A stretch of 64,000 nucleotides of DNA from Micromonospora saelicesensis (GCF_900091575.1 NZ_FMCR01000001.1:124001-188000), one strand, 5' to 3'; counted from the stretch's first letter, positions 1 to 10,538 are shown. Notes: a model not told the origin generated them from the letters alone. Translations and numbers: made by a program.

Positions 1-394
1 CGGCGGCGAGGGCGCACGCGTACTGGCCGACGTTGAACGCCGTGCGCCACGCGGCGTGCCGCATCCGCCAACCCGAGACGACGACGCCCACCGCCTGCAC
101 CACCACCGCCGGGCCGAGACCCCAGCCGAGCAGGATCGCGAAGGTGAAGCAGGTGGACGGGAACACCGCCGAGGTCTGCCGGCGCCCCGGTGGCACGAAC
201 GGGCGCGCGTCGCAGACCACGGCGAGCGCGGCCATCGTCCAGAACGCCACCGGCAACTGGGACAACTCGCCGGGGAGCGTCGCGAGTGGAACGGCAGCGG
301 TCAGCGCGGCGACCGCCAGGATGCCGGCGACGAAGGCAGCGAACGGTGCGACCCGTCCCGCAGGAAGCGAGTTGCGTGGGTCGGCGACCTCCAC
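1..394 (-). CDS. N-terminal part of a membrane sensor protein, cut by the window edge
   Basis: Read on the minus strand, this stretch is open from a GTG near 394 to the window edge. It encodes alternating hydrophobic segments (for example FAAFVAGILAVAALTAAVPL and VFPSTCFTFAILLGWG) separated by short polar loops, so it is the multi-pass N-terminal part of a membrane protein. The pattern resembles the membrane input domain of actinobacterial GGDEF/EAL signalling proteins, but the catalytic part lies outside the window, so this is a guess. A GGAGG lies just 4-8 bases before the GTG codons at 397 and 394, so the exact start is uncertain. Confidence 0.5.
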   Translation of the reverse strand, partial: MEVADPRNSLPAGRVAPFAAFVAGILAVAALTAAVPLATLPGELSQLPVAFWTMAALAVVCDARPFVPPGRRQTSAVFPSTCFTFAILLGWGLGPAVVVQAVGVVVSGWRMRHAAWRTAFNVGQYACALAA

Positions 395-551
395 CACACC
401 TCCCGACCGACCATCGGCGTGCCGGTGCGCGCGCCGTGACCCAATGAAACGCCCTCGGCCCCCAGTTTCCCGGTATGACAGTCACGAATCGGTCGTAGTC
501 GTAATTAAGTTGGTATACGCGGTCAGTCGCCGTGCCCGGCCGCCGGCGGGG

Positions 552-2795
<2,244 letters not shown>

Positions 2796-2810
2796 TCAGC
2801 CGCATCCGGT

Positions 2811-2870
2811 GATCACGTGATGCTCAGTAGCCGTCGACGGGCCGATCCAGCTACTGACCATCAAGTGATC
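2811..2870. repeat. 60-bp imperfect palindrome (REP-like hairpin)
   Basis: Two 21-base arms (2811-2831 and 2850-2870) match as inverted repeats at 19 of 21 positions, around an 18-base loop containing CGTCGACGG. The arm ends read GATCACGTGATG and its partner CATCAAGTGATC. It lies between divergent ligA and the PemK-like gene, where a terminator is not needed, and no U-run follows. An intergenic palindromic repeat or a regulatory cruciform is more likely. Confidence 0.6.
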
Positions 2871-2998
2871 AAGGGTGACGGTCGAGTGCCAACGGGCGGC
2901 ACGGGCGGCGGCGGTGTGGTTGGCGGGCGGCAAGGGCGGCGGCGTGCAAGGATCGCCGGACGGTGCGACCGGCGGGTCGCCGGGACGCGGAGGTACGG

Positions 2999-3535
2999 AT
3001 GCCCGAGGCACTGCTCTGGGCGGTGGCGATCCTGCTGGCCGTCGCCGCCGGCTGGGCGTGGAACAGTTGGCGGCACCGGGTGGCCAACCGGCGTCCCGGT
3101 ACCCGGCCAGGTCGGGGCGGCACCGGTGGCCGCCGTTCCACCCCGCCGCGGCCCCGTGGCGCCGAACGGCCGTCCACCAAACCCCGCTCACGCGACACCG
3201 ACCGGCGCGGCGACGCCCCGGCGCCCGGCGATATCTGGTGGGCCGACGTGCCGTACGCCGACGGCAGCGGGTCGAAGGTGCGCCCGTGCCTGGTGCTGCG
3301 CGCCGACTCCCGGGGTGCCGACGTCCTGAAGATCACCAGCCAGGACAAGAGCGACCGGGACGACCACGTGCGGATTCCCACCCGGGACTGGGACCCGGGC
3401 GCGGAGCACGACAGCTACCTCAGCCTCACCGAGCCGATCCGACTCAGCTCGGCCGCCTTCGCCGACCACGCCGGCCGCTGCGACCCCGACCTGTGGCGAA
3501 AAGTGCGCAGCCTGCGCCACCTCCCCACCTCCTGA
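2999..3535 (+). CDS. Membrane-anchored PemK/MazF-family protein
   Basis: The 178-residue product has an N-terminal transmembrane helix (ALLWAVAILLAVAAGWAW, about residues 4-21). An Arg/Pro-rich linker of about 55 residues follows, then a C-terminal PemK/MazF-like domain starting GDIWWADVPYADGSGSKVRP. The GDIWW and KVRPCLVL motifs match the family's first beta strands and conserved arginine. PemK/MazF toxins are ribosome-independent mRNA endonucleases normally paired with a small antitoxin; no antitoxin gene is seen beside this one. The ATG at 2999 is preceded by GCGGAGG six bases away, which favours it over upstream in-frame codons. Whether it cleaves RNA is unknown. Confidence 0.8.
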   Translation: MPEALLWAVAILLAVAAGWAWNSWRHRVANRRPGTRPGRGGTGGRRSTPPRPRGAERPSTKPRSRDTDRRGDAPAPGDIWWADVPYADGSGSKVRPCLVLRADSRGADVLKITSQDKSDRDDHVRIPTRDWDPGAEHDSYLSLTEPIRLSSAAFADHAGRCDPDLWRKVRSLRHLPTS

Positions 3536-3592
3536 CCACCCCTCGCGGCCGCCCGCCGACCACCCCTTCCCATCCTCGCGACGGGTGGCGTT

Positions 3593-3673
3593 CATGATCA
3601 ACTCGGGTTCCTGGAAGTCGCGGTGTCCTGAGCTCCGGGATACCCCGGTCTACAGAAACCCGAGTTGATCATG
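3593..3673. repeat. 81-bp long imperfect palindrome centred on GAGCTC
   Basis: The sequence starts CATGATCAACTCGGGTT and ends with the inverse AACCCGAGTTGATCATG. Inside these perfect 17-base outer arms the pairing continues with a few mismatches to a central GAGCTC at 3630-3635. The whole element can fold as one long hairpin. It sits between convergent genes, so it could serve as a terminator, but the length and near-complete self-complementarity suggest a dispersed palindromic repeat. Confidence 0.7.
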
Positions 3674-3725
3674 TCGACGGGCCGCGGCAGGCCGGCCAGC
3701 CGACCAGGCGGGGCAGGCCGAGCCA

Positions 3726-3800
3726 AGCCGAGCCAGGCCGAGCCGAGCCAGGCCGAGCCGAGCCAGGCCGAGCCGAGCCAGGCCGAGCCGAGCCAGGCCG
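3726..3800. repeat. Tandem array of a 15-bp unit, five perfect copies
   Basis: The unit AGCCGAGCCAGGCCG occurs five times without a mismatch, with degenerate partial copies on both sides (about 3715-3725 and 3801-3811). It stops one base before the TGA of the ADP-ribosylglycohydrolase gene (3813-3815), so it lies directly in that gene's 3' flank. Such an array is expected to change copy number by slippage. Confidence 0.9.
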
Positions 3801-3812
3801 AGCCGAGCCGGG

Positions 3813-4823
3813 TCAGTCCCAGGTCGCGCCGAGCGTGGCCAGCTGGTCCGCGTACTCGATGCGGTTGGCCCAGTCGCGCGGCCAGGCGGTCATGCCGACG
3901 GCCGCGCCCACGAACGCGCCGGCCAGGGCGGCGATCGAGTCGGAGTCGCCGGCGGTGGTCGCGCCGCGGGCCAGCGCCGCCACCGGGTCGTCGGCGTGCC
4001 GTACGGCGCAGAGCAGCGCGGTGGCCAGCGCCTCCTCGGCCACCCAACCCTCCCCGGTGGCCTGACACGGGTCACCACCGTCGTCGGGTAGCGCCAGGGT
4101 GTTGGTCAGTCGGCCCAGCACCGCCAGACACTCGTCCCAGCCCTGGGCGATGAACTCCTGCGGAGAACCGGACCCGGCGCGCTGCCAGAGGTCTCCCAGC
4201 CACCGCTCGCGGTAGACCAGGCGCTGGGACAGTGCCCGCTCGGTGAGCAGCGCGGGAAGGTCGGGCAGCGAGGTGCCCGTGCGCAGCGCGAAGACCGCGT
4301 ACGCGGTGAGTTCGCTGGCGGCCAGCCCGGTCGGGTGGCCGTGGGTCAGCCCGGCCTGCAACTGGGCCAACCCGGCGAGCGTGTCGAGGTCCACGTCGAG
4401 CAACCCGACCGGGGTGACCCGCATGTTCGCCCCGCAGCCCTTCGAGGCGACCACCGTCGCCTCCTGCCAGCGCACCCCACGGCTCAGCTCGGCGCAGGCG
4501 CGCAGGCACGTCATGCCCGGGGCACGGTTGTTGTCCGGACTGACCGCCCAGGCCAGGAAGCGTTGCCGTAGCAGTGGCTCCACCGCCTCCGGCGTGAACG
4601 ACGGTGCCTCGTGCAGCGCCCAACCCACCGCCAGCGCCATCTGGGTGTCGTCGGTGACCAGTGCCGGCTCGCCGGACAGGTCACGCGGACCGGCCGGGCC
4701 GTACCGGCGCTCGATCTCGGCGACGGTCAGGAACTCGGTCGGCTTGCCCAGCGCGTCACCGTAGGCGAGGCCGAAGAGCGAACCGGAGGCGCGAAGCGCA
4801 GAGGTGGGGATCACGGCGGCCAT
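3813..4823 (-). CDS. ADP-ribosylglycohydrolase (DraG) family protein
   Basis: A cytosolic enzyme family that removes ADP-ribose from arginine or other acceptors using two magnesium ions. Of 336 residues, the N-terminal FGLAYGDALGKPTEF, the metal ligands in TDDTQMALAVGWAL, and the C-terminal GDSDSIAALAGAFVGAAVG are all present, so the di-metal site looks complete. The substrate cannot be told from sequence; there is no dinitrogenase system nearby. The ATG at 4823 lies 27 bases after the stop of the VOC gene, so the two are probably co-transcribed with the MetE-like gene upstream. A TTG at 4841 is a less likely start. Confidence 0.88.
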   Translation of the reverse strand: MAAVIPTSALRASGSLFGLAYGDALGKPTEFLTVAEIERRYGPAGPRDLSGEPALVTDDTQMALAVGWALHEAPSFTPEAVEPLLRQRFLAWAVSPDNNRAPGMTCLRACAELSRGVRWQEATVVASKGCGANMRVTPVGLLDVDLDTLAGLAQLQAGLTHGHPTGLAASELTAYAVFALRTGTSLPDLPALLTERALSQRLVYRERWLGDLWQRAGSGSPQEFIAQGWDECLAVLGRLTNTLALPDDGGDPCQATGEGWVAEEALATALLCAVRHADDPVAALARGATTAGDSDSIAALAGAFVGAAVGMTAWPRDWANRIEYADQLATLGATWD

Positions 4824-4849
4824 GATGCCCGGCCGCCGCAACCCACGGC

Positions 4850-5224
4850 TCAGTCCCAGCAGAGGCAGAACGGGTGGCCGGCCGGATCGGCGTAGACCCG
4901 GAAGCCCTCGCCCTCACCTGGCAGCCGCCGAGCACCCAGCGCGAGCGCCGCCTTCTCGGCGGCCTCGATGTCGTCCACCGTCACGTCGAGGTGGAACTGC
5001 TGTGGGCGCTCGGGATCCGGCCAGGCCGGTGGGCGCAGGTTGAGCGCCTGTTGGAAGGCGAGGCGCGGCTGGTGACCGGGTGGGCCGCCCAGCACCACCC
5101 AGTCGTCATCGGAGTCGCCCTCGGCGAGCGGTACGCCGAGCAGCTCGGCATAGAACGCCGCCAACGCCCGCGGATCCGGGCAGTCGATCACCACTGAACG
5201 CAGCTGTCCAATCATGACCGTCAT
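4850..5224 (-). CDS. VOC (glyoxalase/bleomycin-resistance fold) protein
   Basis: A small single-domain protein of about 124 residues with the paired beta-alpha-beta-beta-beta modules of the VOC superfamily: VVIDCPDPRALAAFYAELLG in the first half and FHLDVTVDDIEAAEKAALAL in the second, ending FRVYADPAGHPFCLC. VOC proteins include glyoxalases, dioxygenases and drug-binding resistance proteins, and sequence does not say which this is. It lies between the MetE-like gene and the ADP-ribosylglycohydrolase on one strand with short gaps. ATG codons at 5224 and 5215 and a GTG at 5233 are all possible starts; GGCAGG suits 5215 best by spacing. Confidence 0.85.
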   Translation of the reverse strand: MTVMIGQLRSVVIDCPDPRALAAFYAELLGVPLAEGDSDDDWVVLGGPPGHQPRLAFQQALNLRPPAWPDPERPQQFHLDVTVDDIEAAEKAALALGARRLPGEGEGFRVYADPAGHPFCLCWD

Positions 5225-5251
5225 CCTGCCCACCGGGTACGACAGGAAACC

Positions 5252-6256
5252 TCAGTCCTCGGCGAGGCGCCGGCCGGCGTCCCGGCACGCGGCGAGCACC
5301 GCCCGCGCGTACTCCGGGGTGGCGCCGGCGAGGCCGCAGGCCGGGGTGATCACCACCTGCTCGGCGAGTTGGCGACGAGGGAAGCCGAGGCGGTCCCAGA
5401 CCTGGCGTACCCGGTCGGCGATCTGCGCGGAGGTCGGCGCGCCACCGGCCGACGGCGGCCGGGTCGGCGCGGCCCCGGCCAGCAGCCCGAGGCCGGCGTC
5501 GATCGCCTCGCCCAGCGGGTCGAGCTTGGTGACCAGGTCCAGGTCGAGGGCGACCGCGACGGCGCCGGTGGAGCGGATCAGCTCCAGCGGCACGTCCGGG
5601 GCGCAGCAGTGCACCAGCGTCGGCACGCCGACCGCCTCGACGACGGTGCGCAGCAGGGCGGCGGCGTCCACCGAGTCGACCGCCCGGTACGCGCCCAGAC
5701 CGCTCTCGGTCGGCACCCGCCCGGCCAGCACGGTCGGCAGTGACGGCTCGTCCAGTTGCAGCAGCACCGACGCCTGGGGCAGCCGGCGGGCGACCGCCGC
5801 GACGTGCGCGCGCAGCCCTTCGGCGAGGGAGCCGGTCAGGTCGCGGACCGCGCCGGGATCGCGCAGCAGTCGGCCGCCGATCGGCAACTCCAGGGAGGCG
5901 GCCAGCGTGAGCGGGCCGGCGGCCTGCACCTTGATCGGCCCGGCGTACCCCTCGGCCTGCTCGGCGAGCTGGTCCAGGTCGCGTTCCATCAGGTCACGGG
6001 CCCGGCGCAGGTCGCGGCCCGGGCGTGGGGCGACCCGCCACCGCCCCGCGTACACCTCGACCGGCAGCTCGACGAGCAGCCCGGCGGACCGGCCGATCAT
6101 GTCCGCTCCGGGGCCACGGGCCGGCAACTCGGGCAGGTGGGGCAGCTCGGGAAGCTCACCGAGGACCACCCGCTGAGCCTCGCCGATGTCGGTGCCGGGC
6201 AGCGAACCAATTCCGGTTGCCGCGCCGGCCGGCCAGGGCCACGCCTGATCTGTCAC
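5252..6256 (-). CDS. MetE C-terminal-like (cobalamin-independent methionine synthase family) protein
   Basis: The 334-residue protein corresponds to the catalytic C-terminal half of cobalamin-independent methionine synthase, without the N-terminal half of true MetE (about 750 residues). It has the early TGIGSLPGTD loop, LLQLDEPSLP, and the probable zinc ligands in LVHCCAPDVP and VVITPACGLAG. Short archaeal-type MetE proteins transfer methyl groups to homocysteine, but this actinobacterial family is unproven and could be another methyltransferase. It starts at GTG 38 bases after mnmA and runs on toward the VOC gene, suggesting one transcript with mnmA. Confidence 0.82.
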   Translation of the reverse strand: MTDQAWPWPAGAATGIGSLPGTDIGEAQRVVLGELPELPHLPELPARGPGADMIGRSAGLLVELPVEVYAGRWRVAPRPGRDLRRARDLMERDLDQLAEQAEGYAGPIKVQAAGPLTLAASLELPIGGRLLRDPGAVRDLTGSLAEGLRAHVAAVARRLPQASVLLQLDEPSLPTVLAGRVPTESGLGAYRAVDSVDAAALLRTVVEAVGVPTLVHCCAPDVPLELIRSTGAVAVALDLDLVTKLDPLGEAIDAGLGLLAGAAPTRPPSAGGAPTSAQIADRVRQVWDRLGFPRRQLAEQVVITPACGLAGATPEYARAVLAACRDAGRRLAED

Positions 6257-6293
6257 GGGCGAAGGCTATCCCGCGAACACCCGGGCCGTGCGG

Positions 6294-7367
6294 TCAGCCG
6301 GTGATGGTCGCGGAGCCGAGGACCACGTCGCCGGCCGGGTCCGGTCGGTACGCCACCACTGCCTGACCGGCGGCGACGCCGCGAACCGGTCGGCGCAGCT
6401 CGGCGTGCAGCCGGTCACCGTCGAGGGCGACGGTCGCCGGCACCACGTCGCCGTGCGCGCGCAACTGCACCTCGCACTCGACCGGGGCGTCCGGGCGGGC
6501 GCCGCCGGTCCAGACCGGACGTACGGCGTGCACGTCGGACACGTCCAAGGCCTCGGCCGGGCCGACAGTCACCGTGTTGGTCTTCGGCGTGATGGAGAGC
6601 ACGTAGCGTGGCCGGCCGTCCGCGGCGGGCCGGTCCAGGTGCAGCCCGCGACGCTGCCCCACCGTGTACGCGTACGCGCCGCTGTGACTGCCGACGACCG
6701 CGCCGGTGGACGCGTCCACCACGTCGCCGGGCGCCTCACCGAGCCGGCCGGCCAGGAAGCCGCGGGTATCCCCGTCGGCGATGAAGCAGATGTCGTGTGA
6801 GTCCGGCTTGTCGGCAACCGCCAGGCCGCGCTCGGCGGCCTCGGCGCGGACCTGCGCCTTGGTCGAGTCACCGAGCGGGAAGATCGACCGGTCGAGCTGC
6901 TCGCGGGTGAGCACGGCGAGCACGTACGACTGGTCCTTGGCCAGGTCGACACTGCGCCGCAGCAGCCCGTCCGCCCCGAGGCGGGCGTGGTGCCCGGTCA
7001 CCACCGCGTCGAAGCCCAGCGCCACCGCCCGGTCCAGCACCGCCGCGAACTTGATCTTCTCGTTGCAGCGCAGGCAGGGGTTCGGCGTACGACCGGCGGC
7101 GTACTCGGCGACGAAGTCGTCGACCACGTCCTCGTGGAAGCGGTCGGCCATGTCCCACACGTAGAACGGGATGCCGATCACGTCGGCCGCCCGGCGGGCG
7201 TCCCGGGAATCCTCCAGGGTGCAGCAGCCGCGCGCCCCGGTCCGATAGGTCTGTGGGTTACGGGCGAGCGCCAGGTGCACGCCGGTCACATCGTGCCCGG
7301 CCGCCACCGCCCGCGCCGCCGCCACTGCCGAGTCAACCCCACCCGACATCGCCGCCAGAACCCTCAC
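6294..7367 (-). CDS. mnmA: tRNA-specific 2-thiouridylase MnmA
   Basis: Installs sulfur at position 2 of the wobble uridine in tRNAs for Lys, Glu and Gln, using sulfur relayed from a cysteine desulfurase. The PP-loop [11 protein letters not shown] lies at the N terminus. The two catalytic cysteines of the family fit C in [13 protein letters not shown] and C in [11 protein letters not shown]. The GTG at 7367 gives 357 residues, the usual length, and follows GGGGAG; longer extensions upstream are Gly/Arg-rich and unlike the family. The sulfur donor candidate lies just upstream on the same strand. Confidence 0.96.
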   Translation of the reverse strand: MRVLAAMSGGVDSAVAAARAVAAGHDVTGVHLALARNPQTYRTGARGCCTLEDSRDARRAADVIGIPFYVWDMADRFHEDVVDDFVAEYAAGRTPNPCLRCNEKIKFAAVLDRAVALGFDAVVTGHHARLGADGLLRRSVDLAKDQSYVLAVLTREQLDRSIFPLGDSTKAQVRAEAAERGLAVADKPDSHDICFIADGDTRGFLAGRLGEAPGDVVDASTGAVVGSHSGAYAYTVGQRRGLHLDRPAADGRPRYVLSITPKTNTVTVGPAEALDVSDVHAVRPVWTGGARPDAPVECEVQLRAHGDVVPATVALDGDRLHAELRRPVRGVAAGQAVVAYRPDPAGDVVLGSATITG

Positions 7368-7442
7368 CGACCCACTCCCCTTCCCCGTCCCCACCACAAC
7401 CCTATCCACCAGTCCCGCAAACCCCCCGAACAGCCGTGCCCG

Positions 7443-7541
7443 CCCAGCCCACCCACCTTCGCGATCGTGCAGTTTCTGCGGTGACATACGCCGCGCAAGG
7501 CGCGAAGCGCCAACCGAAAGTGCAAGATCGCGTGGGCTGGG
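7443..7541. repeat. About 100-bp intergenic inverted repeat
   Basis: Outer arms CCCAGCCCA (7443-7451) and TGGGCTGGG (7533-7541) enclose a second pair of inverted arms, CGCGATCGTGCAGTTTC and its partner GAAAGTGCAAGATCGCG, two mismatches apart. The centre holds GGCGCGAAGCGCC. It fills most of the gap between the cysteine desulfurase gene and mnmA. It resembles a dispersed palindromic repeat more than a simple terminator. Confidence 0.55.
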
Positions 7542-7547
7542 CCCGGG

Positions 7548-8723
7548 TCAGCGGGGGGTGCGGAGGGCGGCGGCTCGGCGGGCTCGGTCGACCGCTGCCG
7601 GGAGGGCCGCGATGAGGGCGTCGATGTCGGCCTGGGTGCTGGTGTGGCCCACTGTGAAGCGCAGCGAGGAGCGGGCGCGGTCGTCGTCGGCGCCCATCGC
7701 CAGCAGCACGTGCGAGGGCTGGGCCACCCCGGCCGAGCAGGCGGAGCCGGTCGAGCAGGCGATCCCCTGCGCGTCGAGCAGGAGCAGCAGGGCGTCGCCC
7801 TCGCAGCCGGGGAATGAGAAGTGCGCGTTGCCGGGCAGCCGGTCGGTCGGGTCACCGTTGTAGATCACCTCGGGCACCGCCTGGCGGACCCGCTCGATCA
7901 GGTCGTCGCGGAGCGCGGCCACCCGGGCCGCGTACTCCTGCTGACCCTTCACGGCCGTCTCCACGGCGACCGCGAAGGCGACGATGCCGGCGGTGTCGAG
8001 GGTGCCGGAGCGGATGTCGCGTTCCTGGCCGCCGCCGTGCAGTAGCGGCGTGGCCGGCACGTCCCGGGCGAGCAGCAGCGCGCCCACCCCGGTCGGGCCG
8101 CCCAGCTTGTGCCCGGTGACGGTCAGTGCGGCGACCCCGCTGGCGCCGAAGTCGACGGGCACCTGACCGACCGCCTGGATGGCGTCGGTGTGGAAGGGCA
8201 CACCGTGTTCGGCGGCGACGGCGGCCAGCTCGGCCACCGGCTGGACGGTGCCCACCTCGTTGTTCGCCCACATCGCGGTGACCACGGCCACCTGGTCGGC
8301 GTGCGCGTCCAGCTCGGCGCGCAGGGTCTGCGGGTCGAGCCGACCGACGGCGTCCACCGGCAGCCAGCCGACCTCGGCGCCCTCGTGCTGGGCCAGCCAG
8401 TCGACCGCGTCCAGCACCGCGTGGTGCTCGACGGCGCTGGAGACCACCCTGCGGCGGTCGGGCCGGGCTGCTCGCCGGGCCCAGAAGATGCCCTTGACCG
8501 CGAGGTTGTCGCTCTCCGTGCCACCACCGGTGAAGATCACCTCAGAGGGCCGGGCGCCCAGCACCGCGGCCACCCGTTCGCGTGACTCTTCGACCCGGCG
8601 ACGGGCACGGCGGCCCGCCGCGTGCAGGGAGGACGCGTTGCCAACCTCGCGGGCGGTGGCGACGTACGCCTCCAGTGCCTCATCGAGCATGGGAGTCGTC
8701 GCCGCGTGATCCAGGTAAGCCAT
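7548..8723 (-). CDS. Cysteine desulfurase (NifS/IscS class)
   Basis: A PLP enzyme that takes sulfur from L-cysteine as a persulfide for Fe-S clusters and tRNA thiolation. The 391 residues include the start [10 protein letters not shown], the HH pair in [11 protein letters not shown], the PLP-binding lysine in [12 protein letters not shown], and the active-site loop [18 protein letters not shown] with its catalytic cysteine, about residue 320. The arrangement desulfurase - mnmA on one strand is common in actinobacteria and supports a role in feeding MnmA. It may also serve as the general IscS-type enzyme, since nothing else is visible in this window. Confidence 0.95.
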   Translation of the reverse strand: MAYLDHAATTPMLDEALEAYVATAREVGNASSLHAAGRRARRRVEESRERVAAVLGARPSEVIFTGGGTESDNLAVKGIFWARRAARPDRRRVVSSAVEHHAVLDAVDWLAQHEGAEVGWLPVDAVGRLDPQTLRAELDAHADQVAVVTAMWANNEVGTVQPVAELAAVAAEHGVPFHTDAIQAVGQVPVDFGASGVAALTVTGHKLGGPTGVGALLLARDVPATPLLHGGGQERDIRSGTLDTAGIVAFAVAVETAVKGQQEYAARVAALRDDLIERVRQAVPEVIYNGDPTDRLPGNAHFSFPGCEGDALLLLLDAQGIACSTGSACSAGVAQPSHVLLAMGADDDRARSSLRFTVGHTSTQADIDALIAALPAAVDRARRAAALRTPR

Positions 8724-8783
8724 CGCCGTTCAGCGTACGGCCGACACCTTGGGGACCGGATGCCGGAGGGGACCGCACGCAAA

Positions 8784-8809
8784 GGCCGGGGTGGAACTCC
8801 ACCCCGGCC
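8784..8809 (-). terminator. Intrinsic terminator after the sortase operon
   Basis: GGCCGGGGTGG and CCACCCCGGCC form a perfect 11-bp stem with a 4-base loop. On the minus strand it is followed by TTT. It lies 18 bases after the sortase stop codon. Confidence 0.75.
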
Positions 8810-8827
8810 CGATGCGCGCGGACCCGC

Positions 8828-9481
8828 TCAGGCGGGCACCGCGGTGACGACGATGTTGTCCCGGTACTTGCGCGCCTTGGCGTCGAACGGCCCACCACAG
8901 GTGATCAGGGTCAGCCGCGGCTTGCCGTCGCGGGCGAAGTACCGGTCCAGCGGGATCTTGGTCTTGGCGTACTCCTCCCGGGCGACGACCCGGTAGCGCC
9001 GCGCCTCGCCGTCGCTGCCGGTAGCGGTCAACGTGTCGCCCTGGTCCAGCTCACGCAGCCGGAAGAACGCCCCCTTGCCCTGTTTGGCGCTGTCCACGTG
9101 ACCGGCGATGACCACCGAGCCGGCCTCCGTCTCCAGGCCGGGGCCGTAGCGGTACCAGCCGATCTGGTCGACGCTCGGCGGCACCTCGAACTCGTTGGTC
9201 CGCTCGTTGATGCCGACCGCGTTGACGGTGGCGGTGACGCCGATCTCCGGGATCAGCAGCCGCACCGGCGGAATGATCTTCGGACCGGCGGGCAGTTCAC
9301 CCGCGGTCACCGGCACCGACGGGGCATTGGCAACCGACGGTGCGGGGCTGGCCAACGTGGTCGCCTCCTCGGCCCCCACCGTCCCGGCCGGCTGGTTGGC
9401 GCACGCCACCAGAGCGGCGGCGGTGAGCGCGGCAACGCCGGCGGCCAGGGCCGCCAGCGCGCCGCGATTGCGCACCGTCAC
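8828..9481 (-). CDS. Class F sortase
   Basis: A membrane-anchored transpeptidase of 217 residues. An N-terminal hydrophobic helix (ALAALAAGVAALTAAALVACA) is followed by an Ala/Pro-rich linker and the sortase barrel. The catalytic triad is visible: His in VVIAGHVDS, Cys in LTLITCGG, and Arg in KARKYRDNIVV. The GTG start shares GTGA with the stop of the DUF4397 gene, so the two are translationally coupled. In class F the physiological substrates are poorly known; the coupled neighbour, with a C-terminal membrane anchor, is the obvious candidate. VACANQ also looks like a lipobox-like site, which may be chance. Confidence 0.9.
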   Translation of the reverse strand: MTVRNRGALAALAAGVAALTAAALVACANQPAGTVGAEEATTLASPAPSVANAPSVPVTAGELPAGPKIIPPVRLLIPEIGVTATVNAVGINERTNEFEVPPSVDQIGWYRYGPGLETEAGSVVIAGHVDSAKQGKGAFFRLRELDQGDTLTATGSDGEARRYRVVAREEYAKTKIPLDRYFARDGKPRLTLITCGGPFDAKARKYRDNIVVTAVPA

Positions 9482-10308
9482 TTGCGGCCGGTCCGCGCGG
9501 TCGCCATCCGCACCCCACCACCAAGCAGCAGGAGTACGCCGGCACCGGTGAGCACGTACCACCAGGTGTCCACGCCCGTGCCGGCCTGGCCGCCGTCACC
9601 GCTGGGCACGCCGCCCGGGGCGGAGTGCAGGCCGGTGATGGTCTGGGCCACCACGCCGAGGGTCTTGCCCTCGGCGGAGCCGATGGCGTAGACGATCGTG
9701 GCGGTGCCCTCCTTGAGGTTGAGGTCCGCCGGGCCGATGGCCACGGTGTCGGTGCCGGCCAGCACCACGTCCGCCTTCACCTCGCCCGCGTCGACGTCGC
9801 CCTTGGCCTCGTTCGGGTTGGTCAGGCCCTCGAAGACCGGGGTGCCACCGGCGCGGACGTCGACCGCCGGGGCGGCGGCGGTGTGCCGGACGATCAGCCG
9901 GGCCTTGCCGGCGTCGACCTTCGAGACGTCGTTCACGAACGGAGTGATCTTCGGCTGGCCGGCGGCGTCGAGGTGGGCCGCGATGCTGATGTTCGCACCG
10001 CCCGGCACCGCGGCGTTGTCGGCCTTGAGGATCGCGCTGCCGATCGGCTCGCCCGGCTTGGTGAGCGCGATGTCGTAGTCGCCCTCCTCCAGGTTCAGCG
10101 GGCCGGCGACGTCGCCGGGCTTGAAGTTGTCCAGCGTCTTCTTGCCGTTGACGTAGACGTCGACCGGGGTGTCCGGGATGCCGTGCACGACGGAGACCTT
10201 CGACGTGGCGGCGTACGCGGGGCCGGCGGCGAGGGCGCCGACACCGGCGAAGGCCAGCGCGGCGACCGCGCCGCCCGCGGCGACCCGACGGAAGTACGAG
10301 AACTGCAT
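9478..10308 (-). CDS. Secreted DUF4397 protein, probable sortase substrate
   Basis: A 276-residue exported protein: an N-terminal signal peptide ends near ALAAGPAYAATS (about residue 33), then comes a DUF4397 region (VVHGIPDTPVDVYVNGKKTL and a second related half). The C terminus has the plan of a sorting signal: a QAGTG pentapeptide at 241-245, a hydrophobic segment WWYVLTGAGVLLLLGGG, and a short basic tail ending RTGRK. QAGTG is not LPXTG but fits xAxTG, close to the LAXTG of class E sortases. The ATG is preceded by AGGAGG. It overlaps the sortase start by four bases and diverges from an ECF sigma gene. Confidence 0.85.
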   Translation of the reverse strand: MQFSYFRRVAAGGAVAALAFAGVGALAAGPAYAATSKVSVVHGIPDTPVDVYVNGKKTLDNFKPGDVAGPLNLEEGDYDIALTKPGEPIGSAILKADNAAVPGGANISIAAHLDAAGQPKITPFVNDVSKVDAGKARLIVRHTAAAPAVDVRAGGTPVFEGLTNPNEAKGDVDAGEVKADVVLAGTDTVAIGPADLNLKEGTATIVYAIGSAEGKTLGVVAQTITGLHSAPGGVPSGDGGQAGTGVDTWWYVLTGAGVLLLLGGGVRMATARTGRK

Positions 10309-10538
10309 GTCTGCCTCCTGATATTTGGTGCTGATTCGTCAGGCCTGGCTTGCAGAACGGGTTACGCCGACTGTCGGACGGGTGGATGCGCCCCGGAGGC
10401 ACTTTTCTTTTCCGGCCCAGACCGCATCCGGAACGGGGTCGGGAGACGAAGAGCTGGTGAGATGACATCGACCGGGGAAGTGGGGCGGGGACTGTGGCAG
10501 CTACAGTCGGGCATGCCCCATCGAAGGCGAGCCGCCCG

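Noticed and set aside
3598..4068. A minus-strand frame translating the 15-bp array as repeated Leu-Gly-Ser-Ala-Trp
   Set aside because: It is out of frame with the real ADP-ribosylglycohydrolase gene, and the repeat lies after that gene's stop codon.
6257..6293. Possible riboswitch before the MetE-like gene
   Set aside because: Only 37 bases separate it from mnmA; no space or structure for a cobalamin or SAM riboswitch.
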